Origin: Oscillospiraceae bacterium
Lineage (GTDB): Bacteria > Bacillota > Clostridia > Oscillospirales > Ruminococcaceae
Assembly (NCBI GenBank): GCA_017847835.1
Contig: JAGASH010000008.1
Location: 310,001-374,000, forward strand
Reading direction: 5' to 3'
DNA length: 64,000 nt
A program made the position numbers and the translations under genes. Shown piece after piece: positions 25,916 to 33,980 of the stretch. Each line of letters opens with the position of its first letter. Position 1 is the first letter of the stretch. Under the pieces are notes generated by a model. That model was not told the DNA's origin. It saw only the letters and a program-made list of their open reading frames with translations, and searched no databases.

Positions 25916-27688
25916 TTGTCACTGGACGGCGCAATGCTGAAATACGTCCGCGAGGAGCTCTCGGAGCTTGTCGGCTCGCGGGTTGATAAGATTTTCCAGC
26001 CGTCGCGGGAAGAAATTGTCGTGACGCTCAGAAAGCCGAACAGCGCTGAAAAAGGCGCGAAAAAGCTCGTGTTTTCGGCGAACGGTTCGACAGCGCGTGT
26101 GAACCTCACGGAAGCGTCGTTTGAGAACCCGCAGACGCCGCCGATGTTTTGTATGCTTCTGAGAAAACACCTCGGCAGCGGCAGATTGACGGCTATCCGA
26201 CAGGACGGTCTGGAAAGAATTTTATACTTTGATTTTGAGTGCGTGAACGAAATCGGCGACATCGTGACAAACACGCTGACTGCCGAGATTATGGGACGCT
26301 TCAGCAATATAATTCTCGTGCGGGACGGGCGCGTTATCGACAGCATAAAGCGCGTAACCGACGAGGTTTCGGGGGTTCGGAGAATTTTGCCGAACATCGT
26401 TTACGAAACACCTCCGCGACTTGAACGAGTGAATTTCTTCGAGAAAAATCCGCGTGAAATCTTAGCGCTTGTCGAGGGAAAACCCGACAGGCTTGCAAAG
26501 GCGCTTCCCGCGGTTTTAGAGGGAATTTCACCGATTTTTGCGAGAGAGTGCGCGTTTTATTCGGCGGGCGACGCGGACGCGGTTTGCGCGGATTTGACCG
26601 AGGAACAAAAACTGCGCTTCTGCGACTTTTTTGAGAAAGCGAAAACAAAAGCCGAATTCACCGAGATAATCGACGAAAACGGTGCGAAAAAAGACTTTTC
26701 GTTTGTTGATATAAAGCAGTACGGCGCAAGCTTCAAAACAAAGCGTTTTGACACGGCAAACGCACTGCTCGATGATTTTTACGAGAGAAAATCCGACCGA
26801 GTCAGTCAGCGCGCGAGAGATATGCTCAAGCTGATAAAAAGCCGTGCCGAGAGGACAGCGAGAAAGCTGGAATTACAGAAAAAAGAGCTTGCCGACTGCG
26901 CGGACAGGGAAAATCTGCGGGTTATCGGCGACCTTGTAAACGCGAATATTTATCGTCTTGAAAAGGGTATGACAAGCGCGGTTGTCGAGGACTTTTACAC
27001 GGGCGAGGAGCGGAAAATTCCGCTTGACGCACGGCTTTCTCCCGCACAAAACGCGCAGAAATATTACTCGGAGTACAGAAAGCTCTGCACTGCCGAGAAA
27101 ATGCTCACAAATCTGATTGCCGAGGGGAAAAACGAGCTTTCCTATCTCGAGAGCTTGCTTGACAGCGTGACGCGCGCAGGGAGCGACAGCGAGCTTTCCG
27201 AAATCCGCCGGGAGCTTGCCGAGCAGGGACTTATCCGCGGTGAAAAGACCGTGAGCAAGCCGAAAAAATCCGAGCCGCTGAAATTTTTGTCGAGCGACGG
27301 ATTTGTGATTTTGGTCGGCAAAAACAACAAGCAAAACGACGAGCTCACGCTCAAATCCTCGAAGGCGACGGATATCTGGCTTCACGTCAAGGACATCGCG
27401 GGCTCGCACGTCATCATAAAAACCGACGGCAAAAAGCCGCCCGAGCGCACGATTGTCGAGGCTGCACGGCTTGCCGCGTTTCACTCGAAAGCGAAAAACG
27501 GCTCGGGTGTGCCGGTGGATTTTACGGCGGTGAAGTTTGTGAAAAAGCCTGCGGGCGCACGTCCCGGAATGGTGATTTTCACCGACAACAGAACGCTTTT
27601 CGTCACACCGAATGAAGAGGAAATGATTAAACTAAAATATACGGAGGACAACCAAGGAAATGAGAAAGGAATTAAGCAAAACCTATAA
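25916..27688 (+). CDS. rqcH: RqcH-type NFACT protein (Rqc2 homologue)
   Basis: 590 residues from TTG 25916 with AAGGAG upstream. N-terminal NFACT-N domain (MLKYVREELSELVGSRVDKI then FQPSREEIVVTLR), two HhH-like and coiled-coil segments in the middle (about 290-450), and the NFACT-R domain near residues 455-570 with the conserved ATDIWLHVKDIAGSHVII. RqcH binds stalled 50S subunits and adds C-terminal Ala tails to nascent chains. Older annotation as fibronectin-binding protein A is misleading. Its 3' end overlaps valS by 29 nt. Confidence 0.93.
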   Translation: MSLDGAMLKYVREELSELVGSRVDKIFQPSREEIVVTLRKPNSAEKGAKKLVFSANGSTARVNLTEASFENPQTPPMFCMLLRKHLGSGRLTAIRQDGLERILYFDFECVNEIGDIVTNTLTAEIMGRFSNIILVRDGRVIDSIKRVTDEVSGVRRILPNIVYETPPRLERVNFFEKNPREILALVEGKPDRLAKALPAVLEGISPIFARECAFYSAGDADAVCADLTEEQKLRFCDFFEKAKTKAEFTEIIDENGAKKDFSFVDIKQYGASFKTKRFDTANALLDDFYERKSDRVSQRARDMLKLIKSRAERTARKLELQKKELADCADRENLRVIGDLVNANIYRLEKGMTSAVVEDFYTGEERKIPLDARLSPAQNAQKYYSEYRKLCTAEKMLTNLIAEGKNELSYLESLLDSVTRAGSDSELSEIRRELAEQGLIRGEKTVSKPKKSEPLKFLSSDGFVILVGKNNKQNDELTLKSSKATDIWLHVKDIAGSHVIIKTDGKKPPERTIVEAARLAAFHSKAKNGSGVPVDFTAVKFVKKPAGARPGMVIFTDNRTLFVTPNEEEMIKLKYTEDNQGNEKGIKQNL

Positions 27689-30293
27689 TCCAAAGGATTT
27701 TGAGGAGAGAATTTACAAGAACTGGGAAGAAAGCGGCTATTTCCGTGCCGAAATCGACCCTAAGAAAAAGCCTTACACTATCGTAATGCCGCCGCCCAAT
27801 ATCACGGGTCAGCTTCACCTCGGACACGCTTTCGACAGCACGCTTCAGGATATCCTTATCCGCTGGAGAAGAATGCAGGGTTACGCTGCGCTGTGGCTTC
27901 CCGGCACCGACCACGCTTCCATTGCAACCGAAGCGAAAATTGTTGCCGCAATGAAAAACGAGGGCATTACCAAAGAGCAAATCGGCAGAGATGAATTCCT
28001 GAAAAGAGCGTGGGACTGGAAGCGCGAGTACGGCGGAAGAATTGACCTTCAGCAGAGAAAACTCGGCTCGTCCTGCGACTGGTCGAGAGAGCGCTTCACG
28101 CTTGACGAGGGCTGTTCGAAGGCTGTCGAGAAGGTCTTTATGGACCTGTACAACAAGGGACTTATCTATCACGGCGTAAGAATGATAAACTGGTGCCCGA
28201 ACTGCAAAACGTCTATTTCCGATATCGAGTGCGAGTACGAGGAACAGGACGGATTTTTCTGGCACATAAATTACCCGATTGCGGACGGCTCCGGTTACGT
28301 TGAAATCGCGACAACCCGTCCCGAAACGCTGCTCGGAGATACCGCAGTTGCCGTAAATCCTAAGGACGAGCGTTACGCACACCTTGTCGGAAAAATGCTG
28401 AAGCTGCCGCTAACCGACAGAGAAATTCCCGTTGTTGCCGACGATTATGTTGATATGGAATTCGGAACGGGCTGCGTTAAAATCACACCCGCTCACGACC
28501 CGAACGACTATGAGGTAGGTCTGCGCCACAATCTCGCGGTTATCCATATGATGAACGACGACGCGACAATCCGTGAGGACGTCGGTGGAAAATACGCGGG
28601 AATGGACAGATTTGAAGCGCGCAAGGCAATGGTTGAGGACTTGCAGGCGCAGGGACTTCTCGTAAAGGTTGTTCCTCACAAGCACAACGTCGGTACCTGT
28701 CAGCGCTGCGGCACAACGGTTGAGCCGAGAGCTTCGCTCCAGTGGTTTGTTGCAATGAAAGAGCTCGCAAAGCCCGCTATCGATGTTGTCAAGAGCGGTG
28801 AGCTTCGCTATATCCCGAAGCGCTTCGAGAACAGCTATCTCTACTGGATGGAGAATATCCGCGATTGGTGCATTTCAAGACAGCTTTGGTGGGGACACAG
28901 AATTCCCGCGTACTATTGCCAGAACGTAAGTTGCAATCACACCGAAATCTCGCTTGAAAAGGTTGAAAAGTGCCCGAAGTGCGGAGCTCCTATGAAGCAG
29001 GACGAGGACACGCTCGACACCTGGTTCTCCTCGGCGCTCTGGCCGTTCTCAACGCTCGGCTGGCCCGAAAAGACCGCTGATTTGGAGTATTTCTATCCCA
29101 CAAACACGCTTGTAACGGGATATGACATCATCGGCTTCTGGGTATCGAGAATGATTTTCTCCGGTATTGAACACACGGGTGAAAAGCCGTTCAAGGACGT
29201 GCTTATTCACGGTCTTGTCCGCGACGAGCAGGGACGCAAGATGTCAAAATCTCTCGGAAACGGTGTTGACCCGCTTGAAATTATCGACCAGTATGGTGCG
29301 GACGCGCTCAGACTTACGCTTGTCACGGGCAACGCTCCCGGAAACGATATGCGCTGGACGGAAACAAAGCTGCTCAATTCCCGCAACTTCATCAACAAGC
29401 TCTGGAACGCTTCGCGCTATATTCTGATGAACCTGCCCGAGGATTTCGAGGCGGACGGCTTGCCCGAGAATTTGCCTATCGAGGATAAGTGGGTGCTGTC
29501 GCTGTACAACGATATGATAAAGAACGTCACCGCAAATCTCGAAGCCTATGAAATCGGTGTTGCTGTCGGCAATCTGTATGATTTCATCTGGGACGTTTTC
29601 TGCGACTGGTATATCGAGCTCACAAAGCCGAGAATTGCCGCAGGCGGTGAAACAGCGCTTGCAGCTCAGAAGGTACTTGTGTTCGTGATGACGGGTATTT
29701 TGAAGACGCTTCACCCGTTTTTGCCGTTTGTAACCGAGGAAATCTGGCAGTCCATTCCTCACGGCGAAACCGAAAGCATTATGATGTCGAAGTGGTGCGA
29801 ATATGACGAGAAACTCGCGTTTACAAAGGAACAGGAGGACTTCTCGAAGATTGTCGGGGCAATCCGTGCGGTTCGCGTGAGAAGAAACGAGATGAATGTT
29901 CCCCCGTCAAAGAAGGTTACGATGATTGTCGAAACCAAGTTCACGGAGCTTTTCGGCGGCTGTAAGGCATTCTTTGAGAAGCTTGCGGGCGCTGGAGAAT
30001 TTACCGTAACAAATGAAGCTCCTTCCGCTGACGGAATGGCAACGGTTGTCACGGACGCGGCAAGAGTATTTATGCCGATGGGCGAGCTTGTCGATAAGGA
30101 AAAGGAGCTTGCTCGTCTTGAAAAGGAAAAGAAAGCTGCTCAGAAGGATATCGACTTCCTCTCGGGCAAGCTGAATAATCAGGGCTTCCTCGCGAAGGCT
30201 CCCGCGGCTCAGATTGAAAACGAGCGCGCGAAGCTTGCAAAGGCAGAGGAGAAAATGGCGAAGATTAACGAGTCGATTAATAGCTTAAAATAA
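27660..30293 (+). CDS. valS: Valyl-tRNA synthetase
   Basis: 877 residues, full length. HIGH motif in PPPNITGQLHLGHA near residues 42-55, KMSKSLGNGVDP near 526, an editing domain (TTRPETLLGDTAVAVNP; GTGCVKITPAHDPNDYEVG), CxxC pairs (NWCPNCKTS; CQRCGTT; KCPKCG) and the C-terminal coiled coil (KEKELARLEKEKKAAQKD onward) typical of ValRS. It charges tRNA-Val; a tRNA-Val gene lies at 60676 in this window. The start overlaps rqcH, and no T-box leader can exist within that overlap. Confidence 0.97.
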   Translation: MRKELSKTYNPKDFEERIYKNWEESGYFRAEIDPKKKPYTIVMPPPNITGQLHLGHAFDSTLQDILIRWRRMQGYAALWLPGTDHASIATEAKIVAAMKNEGITKEQIGRDEFLKRAWDWKREYGGRIDLQQRKLGSSCDWSRERFTLDEGCSKAVEKVFMDLYNKGLIYHGVRMINWCPNCKTSISDIECEYEEQDGFFWHINYPIADGSGYVEIATTRPETLLGDTAVAVNPKDERYAHLVGKMLKLPLTDREIPVVADDYVDMEFGTGCVKITPAHDPNDYEVGLRHNLAVIHMMNDDATIREDVGGKYAGMDRFEARKAMVEDLQAQGLLVKVVPHKHNVGTCQRCGTTVEPRASLQWFVAMKELAKPAIDVVKSGELRYIPKRFENSYLYWMENIRDWCISRQLWWGHRIPAYYCQNVSCNHTEISLEKVEKCPKCGAPMKQDEDTLDTWFSSALWPFSTLGWPEKTADLEYFYPTNTLVTGYDIIGFWVSRMIFSGIEHTGEKPFKDVLIHGLVRDEQGRKMSKSLGNGVDPLEIIDQYGADALRLTLVTGNAPGNDMRWTETKLLNSRNFINKLWNASRYILMNLPEDFEADGLPENLPIEDKWVLSLYNDMIKNVTANLEAYEIGVAVGNLYDFIWDVFCDWYIELTKPRIAAGGETALAAQKVLVFVMTGILKTLHPFLPFVTEEIWQSIPHGETESIMMSKWCEYDEKLAFTKEQEDFSKIVGAIRAVRVRRNEMNVPPSKKVTMIVETKFTELFGGCKAFFEKLAGAGEFTVTNEAPSADGMATVVTDAARVFMPMGELVDKEKELARLEKEKKAAQKDIDFLSGKLNNQGFLAKAPAAQIENERAKLAKAEEKMAKINESINSLK

Positions 30294-30330
30294 GTTTCAG
30301 TTTTAGTCGGAATTTTAAAGGAGAAAAAAT

Positions 30331-31233
30331 ATGTCGGAATTAACTTTGGTGGTTTTGGCGGCAGGAATGGGCTCGCGCTATGGCGAGGACAGGATAAAGC
30401 AGCTGGAGCCGCTTGGCCCGAACGGAGAGCTGCTTATTGACTACTCGGTGCACGACGCGGTCAGAAATGGTTTCACGCGCGTTCTTTTCATCATCAGAAA
30501 AGACATCGAGGAGCTTTTCAAGAGCACAATCGGCGACAGAATTTCCCGAATTGTGAAAACCGATTATGTTTTTCAGTCAACCGATAATCTCCCTATCAGA
30601 AAAAACGACTTTCCGGCGCGTTCAAAGCCGTGGGGTACAGCTCAGGCTCTTTACTGCTGCAAGGACGTGCTTGACGGCGATTTTGCCGTGATAAATGCCG
30701 ATGACTTTTACGGTGCCGAGGCATTTTCGGCGCTCGCGGAGTTTTTCAGAAACCCTGTCGCAGACGCTTGCTCGGTTGACTTTTTGCTGAAGAACACGCT
30801 CTCCGAAAACGGTCCCGTAAACCGCGGTATCTGCCGCACAAGCGCTGAAGGATTGCTCACGTCCGTTGAGGAAACAAAGCAGATTTCGCGCGGCACGGAC
30901 GGTGTTATCAGGGGAAAATACGACGGCTATGAGAAAACTCTCGGCGACGACGACACCACATCTATGAGTATGTGGGGCTTTAAAATCGGGTTTATGGATA
31001 TTCTGGCACACCAGCTTCGGAAATTCCTCAACAATCTTCAGCCCGACGAGCTCAAAGCAGAGCTCACCATTGCAGAGGCCGTAAGCCGTGAAATCGCGTC
31101 AAGAGGCTACAAGGTGAAGGATATTCCGACGGACAGCCGCTGGTTTGGAATTACTTATGAAAGCGACGCTTCCGAGGCGAAGAAAACCTTGTCGGAATAT
31201 GTGGAAAAGGGTGTTTACAAATCACCGCTGTGA
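30331..31233 (+). CDS. Sugar/choline-phosphate-type nucleotidyltransferase
   Basis: 300 residues. The N-terminus has the nucleotide-binding signature of the NTP_transferase fold: VVLAAGMGSRYGEDRIKQLE (about 7-26), then a catalytic Asp pair in FAVINADDFYG (about 113-123). The substrate cannot be named from sequence. The gene lies 37 nt after valS with AAAGGAG and before HD-GYP and kinase-like genes, so the three may belong together. A kinase-like/nucleotidyltransferase pair is reminiscent of LicA/LicC-type head-group activation, but this remains speculation. Confidence 0.8.
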   Translation: MSELTLVVLAAGMGSRYGEDRIKQLEPLGPNGELLIDYSVHDAVRNGFTRVLFIIRKDIEELFKSTIGDRISRIVKTDYVFQSTDNLPIRKNDFPARSKPWGTAQALYCCKDVLDGDFAVINADDFYGAEAFSALAEFFRNPVADACSVDFLLKNTLSENGPVNRGICRTSAEGLLTSVEETKQISRGTDGVIRGKYDGYEKTLGDDDTTSMSMWGFKIGFMDILAHQLRKFLNNLQPDELKAELTIAEAVSREIASRGYKVKDIPTDSRWFGITYESDASEAKKTLSEYVEKGVYKSPL

Positions 31234-31262
31234 GATTTGTATAGCCCGTTTGAGGTAATTTT

Positions 31263-32396
31263 ATGCTGATTGTATCGGTTGAAAAGCTGCGCGAGGGAAT
31301 GCAGCTCGCGGACGATGTTTACTCTACGAGCGCGACGGAGTATAAGCTGCTTTACGAAAAAGGGCGGTTTTTGTCCTATGCGATGATAGAGGAGCTCCGC
31401 GAATGCGGAATAAAAACCGTAAATATTGTCGGCGGGGGAATTGAAGGCTCGTTTACTCCGAAGCTTGAAATAAAGCTGCCGAAGAAGCCCGAAAAACCCA
31501 AGCGTCAGGAAAAGGAAATCAATCAGAATATCAGCCGCGCGCTCACCGATTTGAACAAAATATTTGACTGCAACGAGGAAATCAAGGAGCTTTCAAAACA
31601 GTCCGTCGAGCGCGTGGACAATATCGCCGACAATATCATCAGCGATATTACGGGAAATTCGGATTTTCTTGCAAATCAGATGATTGCCCTGCAAAACTAT
31701 GACGACTATACCTACAAACATTGTCTGCGTGTGGCAATGCTTGCGGCAGGAGTGTGCGGGGAAATCGGTCTTTCCGAAACCGAAACCAAGGAGGTTGTCG
31801 TGGCGGGACTGCTTCACGATATCGGCAAGTCAAACATCGACCACGATATCATCATCAAGCCCGGAAAGCTCACCGACGAGGAATACGAGGAAATCAAAAG
31901 ACACCCGCTTATCGGGTATAATATACTGAAAAAAGGTGAAAACTTCAGCGCAAACGTGATGTCGGGCGTGCTTTTTCATCAGGAAAAATTTGACGGGACG
32001 GGTTATCCGACGGGAATTTCCGGAAAGAAAATCCCGCTTATCGCAAGGATTTTGTCGATTTGCGATGTGTTCGACGCGCTCACGTCAAACCGTCCATACA
32101 GAAAACCGTGGTCTGTTGCGGAAACCGAGGAGTATATCCTCGGAGGAAGCGGCACGCATTTCGATTTGGACGTGACAAAGGCATTTCTGCGCGCGTTCAA
32201 CCCGTATCCCGTAGGAACTCTGGTTTCGCTTTCGGACGGACGGCACGGTGTGGTTATCAAGGACAACGAAAACGTTCTTCGTCCGACGGTTCGTCTGATG
32301 GGAGGAACAGGAGGCGAGGAAGTCAATCTGATGAGCGATTTCCGCTTCCTCACGCTTTCCGTCACGGGTCTTTACAACGGCGATGTTGACGAGTAA
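31263..32396 (+). CDS. HD-GYP domain phosphodiesterase
   Basis: 377 residues. An N-terminal region of about 120 residues (LREGMQLADDVYSTSATEYKL, related to the DUF3391-type module) precedes the HD-GYP domain: KHCLRVAMLAAGVCGEIGLS, GLLHDIGKSNID (HD at about 182-183), HPLIGYNIL, and FHQEKFDGTGYPTGISGKKI (the GYP signature), then ICDVFDALTSNRPYRK. Such domains hydrolyse cyclic di-GMP or related cyclic dinucleotides. The C-terminal 70 residues resemble a small beta barrel (VGTLVSLSDGRHGVVIKDNE) found after HD-GYP domains in Clostridia. No receiver domain is present. Confidence 0.9.
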   Translation: MLIVSVEKLREGMQLADDVYSTSATEYKLLYEKGRFLSYAMIEELRECGIKTVNIVGGGIEGSFTPKLEIKLPKKPEKPKRQEKEINQNISRALTDLNKIFDCNEEIKELSKQSVERVDNIADNIISDITGNSDFLANQMIALQNYDDYTYKHCLRVAMLAAGVCGEIGLSETETKEVVVAGLLHDIGKSNIDHDIIIKPGKLTDEEYEEIKRHPLIGYNILKKGENFSANVMSGVLFHQEKFDGTGYPTGISGKKIPLIARILSICDVFDALTSNRPYRKPWSVAETEEYILGGSGTHFDLDVTKAFLRAFNPYPVGTLVSLSDGRHGVVIKDNENVLRPTVRLMGGTGGEEVNLMSDFRFLTLSVTGLYNGDVDE

Positions 32397-32408
32397 TTTT
32401 GGAGGAAT

Positions 32409-33167
32409 TTGGATATGGAACTGAAAAAGCTGGTTTCTGAGAGCGCAAAGGTTCGGGTTTTCGAGAACGGCGACAAATGCGTGAAGGTTTTCAAGGAGCC
32501 CGACGAGCCGAAAAGCGTGGTTTTCTACGAGGCGCTTACTCACACGAGAGTTGAGGAAACGGGCTTTGCGAAAATGCCCGAGCTTATCGGTGCGGAAAAG
32601 TCCGACGGAAAATGGACGCTCGAATACAGCTTTATCAAGGGCAAAACCCTTGACGAGATTATGCACGAGGAGCCGCGTTCCGAGGAGCTTCTCGAAAAAA
32701 TGGCGGATTTGCATATCGAGGTAAACAGCCTTCACTCCGCGAAACTGAGCAGCCTTAAGGTTTATCTTAAGCGGTCAATCGAGGGCTTAGATATGATTGA
32801 CGACGTGAAAAAGTACGAGCTGCTGACAAAGCTTTCCGCTCTCGAGGACGCGTCCACGGTATGCCACGGGGACTTTATGCCCGAGAACATTGTCGTGAAC
32901 GAAAACGGAATGTACGTTGTCGATTGGTTCAAGGCAAAGCAGGGAAATCCTCTGGCGGACGTTGCAAGGACTTATCTCGGATTTTGTCTTCGTCACCGCA
33001 CGGAAAGCGCAGAGAAGTATCTGAAAATATACTGCCGAAAAGCGCAGGTTGACAAAATAGCGGTTCAGGAATGGCTGCCGATTGTAGCTGCCGCACAGCT
33101 TAAATTCAAGCGTCCCGAGGAACGCGAGCTTTTGCTCACTTGGATTGATATCGCGGATTTTCTCTGA
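32409..33167 (+). CDS. Aminoglycoside/choline-kinase-like phosphotransferase (TIGR02172-type)
   Basis: 252 residues with GGAGG-like site before ATG 32415/32409. The kinase-like catalytic loop HGDFMPENIVV (about 154-164) and the metal-binding DWFKAKQGNPLADVART (about 173-189) are intact. The family is named after aminoglycoside phosphotransferases, but the TIGR02172-type members are common in gut Clostridia and are not shown to give resistance. It follows the HD-GYP gene after 12 nt and converges with the HD hydrolase gene, whose stop abuts its own. Confidence 0.82.
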   Translation: MDMELKKLVSESAKVRVFENGDKCVKVFKEPDEPKSVVFYEALTHTRVEETGFAKMPELIGAEKSDGKWTLEYSFIKGKTLDEIMHEEPRSEELLEKMADLHIEVNSLHSAKLSSLKVYLKRSIEGLDMIDDVKKYELLTKLSALEDASTVCHGDFMPENIVVNENGMYVVDWFKAKQGNPLADVARTYLGFCLRHRTESAEKYLKIYCRKAQVDKIAVQEWLPIVAAAQLKFKRPEERELLLTWIDIADFL

Positions 33168-33662
33168 TTAACCGCGTTTTCTTGCTCGGTTTACGGCAGT
33201 TGCGGCAATTTCCGCGACCGCGCAGAATTTATCGACAAACGTTATCACAAATGTTTCGCGGTGACGAGGAAAATTCTTGGTTATCGGCCACATATGACAG
33301 ACAATCATATCGCTTTCCAGCTCGCTTATCGGAAACAGCTCCGCAGCGTTTTCAAAGGCAATCATCGGGTGCGCGCAGGCGTGAAATCTGATGTTGGATT
33401 TTTTGCAGTCGCGGCGGTTGTAGAAGAAAAAGTCGTGCAAAAGTCCCGCACGGGCTCCTGCTCTCGCGTCAAGACCGAGTTTTCGGCAGACGAGAAAGTT
33501 ATAGTACGACACATTCAGGCAGTGCTGAAAACGGCTTGTGCCGAGGTGATGGGAAAAATCTTTCAGATGTGCGACGCTTCCGCTTTCAACGAGGTCGCGG
33601 ATACAGGAATAAAACTCGTCGTTTTCAGATAAATTTTTCCGTGAAAGCACCGCTTTCAGCAT
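33168..33662 (-). CDS. HD-domain metal-dependent phosphohydrolase
   Basis: 164 residues from ATG 33662, chosen because GGGAG lies 8 nt upstream; an in-frame ATG at 33704 has no ribosome site. The HD signature is complete: RFQHCLNVSYYN (first His), GLLHDFFFYN (HD pair), CAHPMIAFENA (second His) and DKFCAVAE (distal Asp). Members hydrolyse phosphoesters of small nucleotides; the substrate is unknown. The small size and absence of other domains place it with YedJ/YpgQ-type proteins. It runs against the kinase-like gene with no space between the stops. Confidence 0.85.
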   Translation of the reverse strand: MLKAVLSRKNLSENDEFYSCIRDLVESGSVAHLKDFSHHLGTSRFQHCLNVSYYNFLVCRKLGLDARAGARAGLLHDFFFYNRRDCKKSNIRFHACAHPMIAFENAAELFPISELESDMIVCHMWPITKNFPRHRETFVITFVDKFCAVAEIAATAVNRARKRG

Positions 33663-33980
33663 ATTATCAACTCCCGAAAATTTTGTATATTTTAATTTTA
33701 GCATTTGCCTCTTTTTTATGCAATGGAAATTTACTGTAACTCCGGAAAATTAAGCTATATTTTACTTAATTTTGGCGTTATTTTTAGCTTGTTTTTGAAG
33801 AATTGTATAAAAATCTGACAATTTGTGCAAGTTATACAAATTTTGGGGTGATTTTTTTCTAGCGTTAGGGGTTTTGACATACTTGTAATAATTCTACATT
33901 TGTTGTATAATTATAAATGTATCAAAATAAATTCGGGTTCGGCGAATTAAAATTCCGATTAATTACGGGGGTGCGTTATA
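33663..33980 (+). other. AT-rich leader region upstream of the RapA-like gene
   Basis: No gene seen in about 318 bases. The region has an inverted repeat TTGTATAA (33803-33810) / TTATACAA (33832-33839), with AATTTGT / ACAAATT (33820-33826, 33836-33842) overlapping it, and a promoter at 33883-33911. It is markedly more AT-rich than the flanking genes. Confidence 0.55.
33883..33911 (+). promoter_or_regulatory. Promoter of the RapA-like/GHKL gene pair
   Basis: TTGTAA (33883-33888), 17-nt spacer, TATAAT (33906-33911). A TTGACA at 33874-33879 is too far from this -10. Confidence 0.65.
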
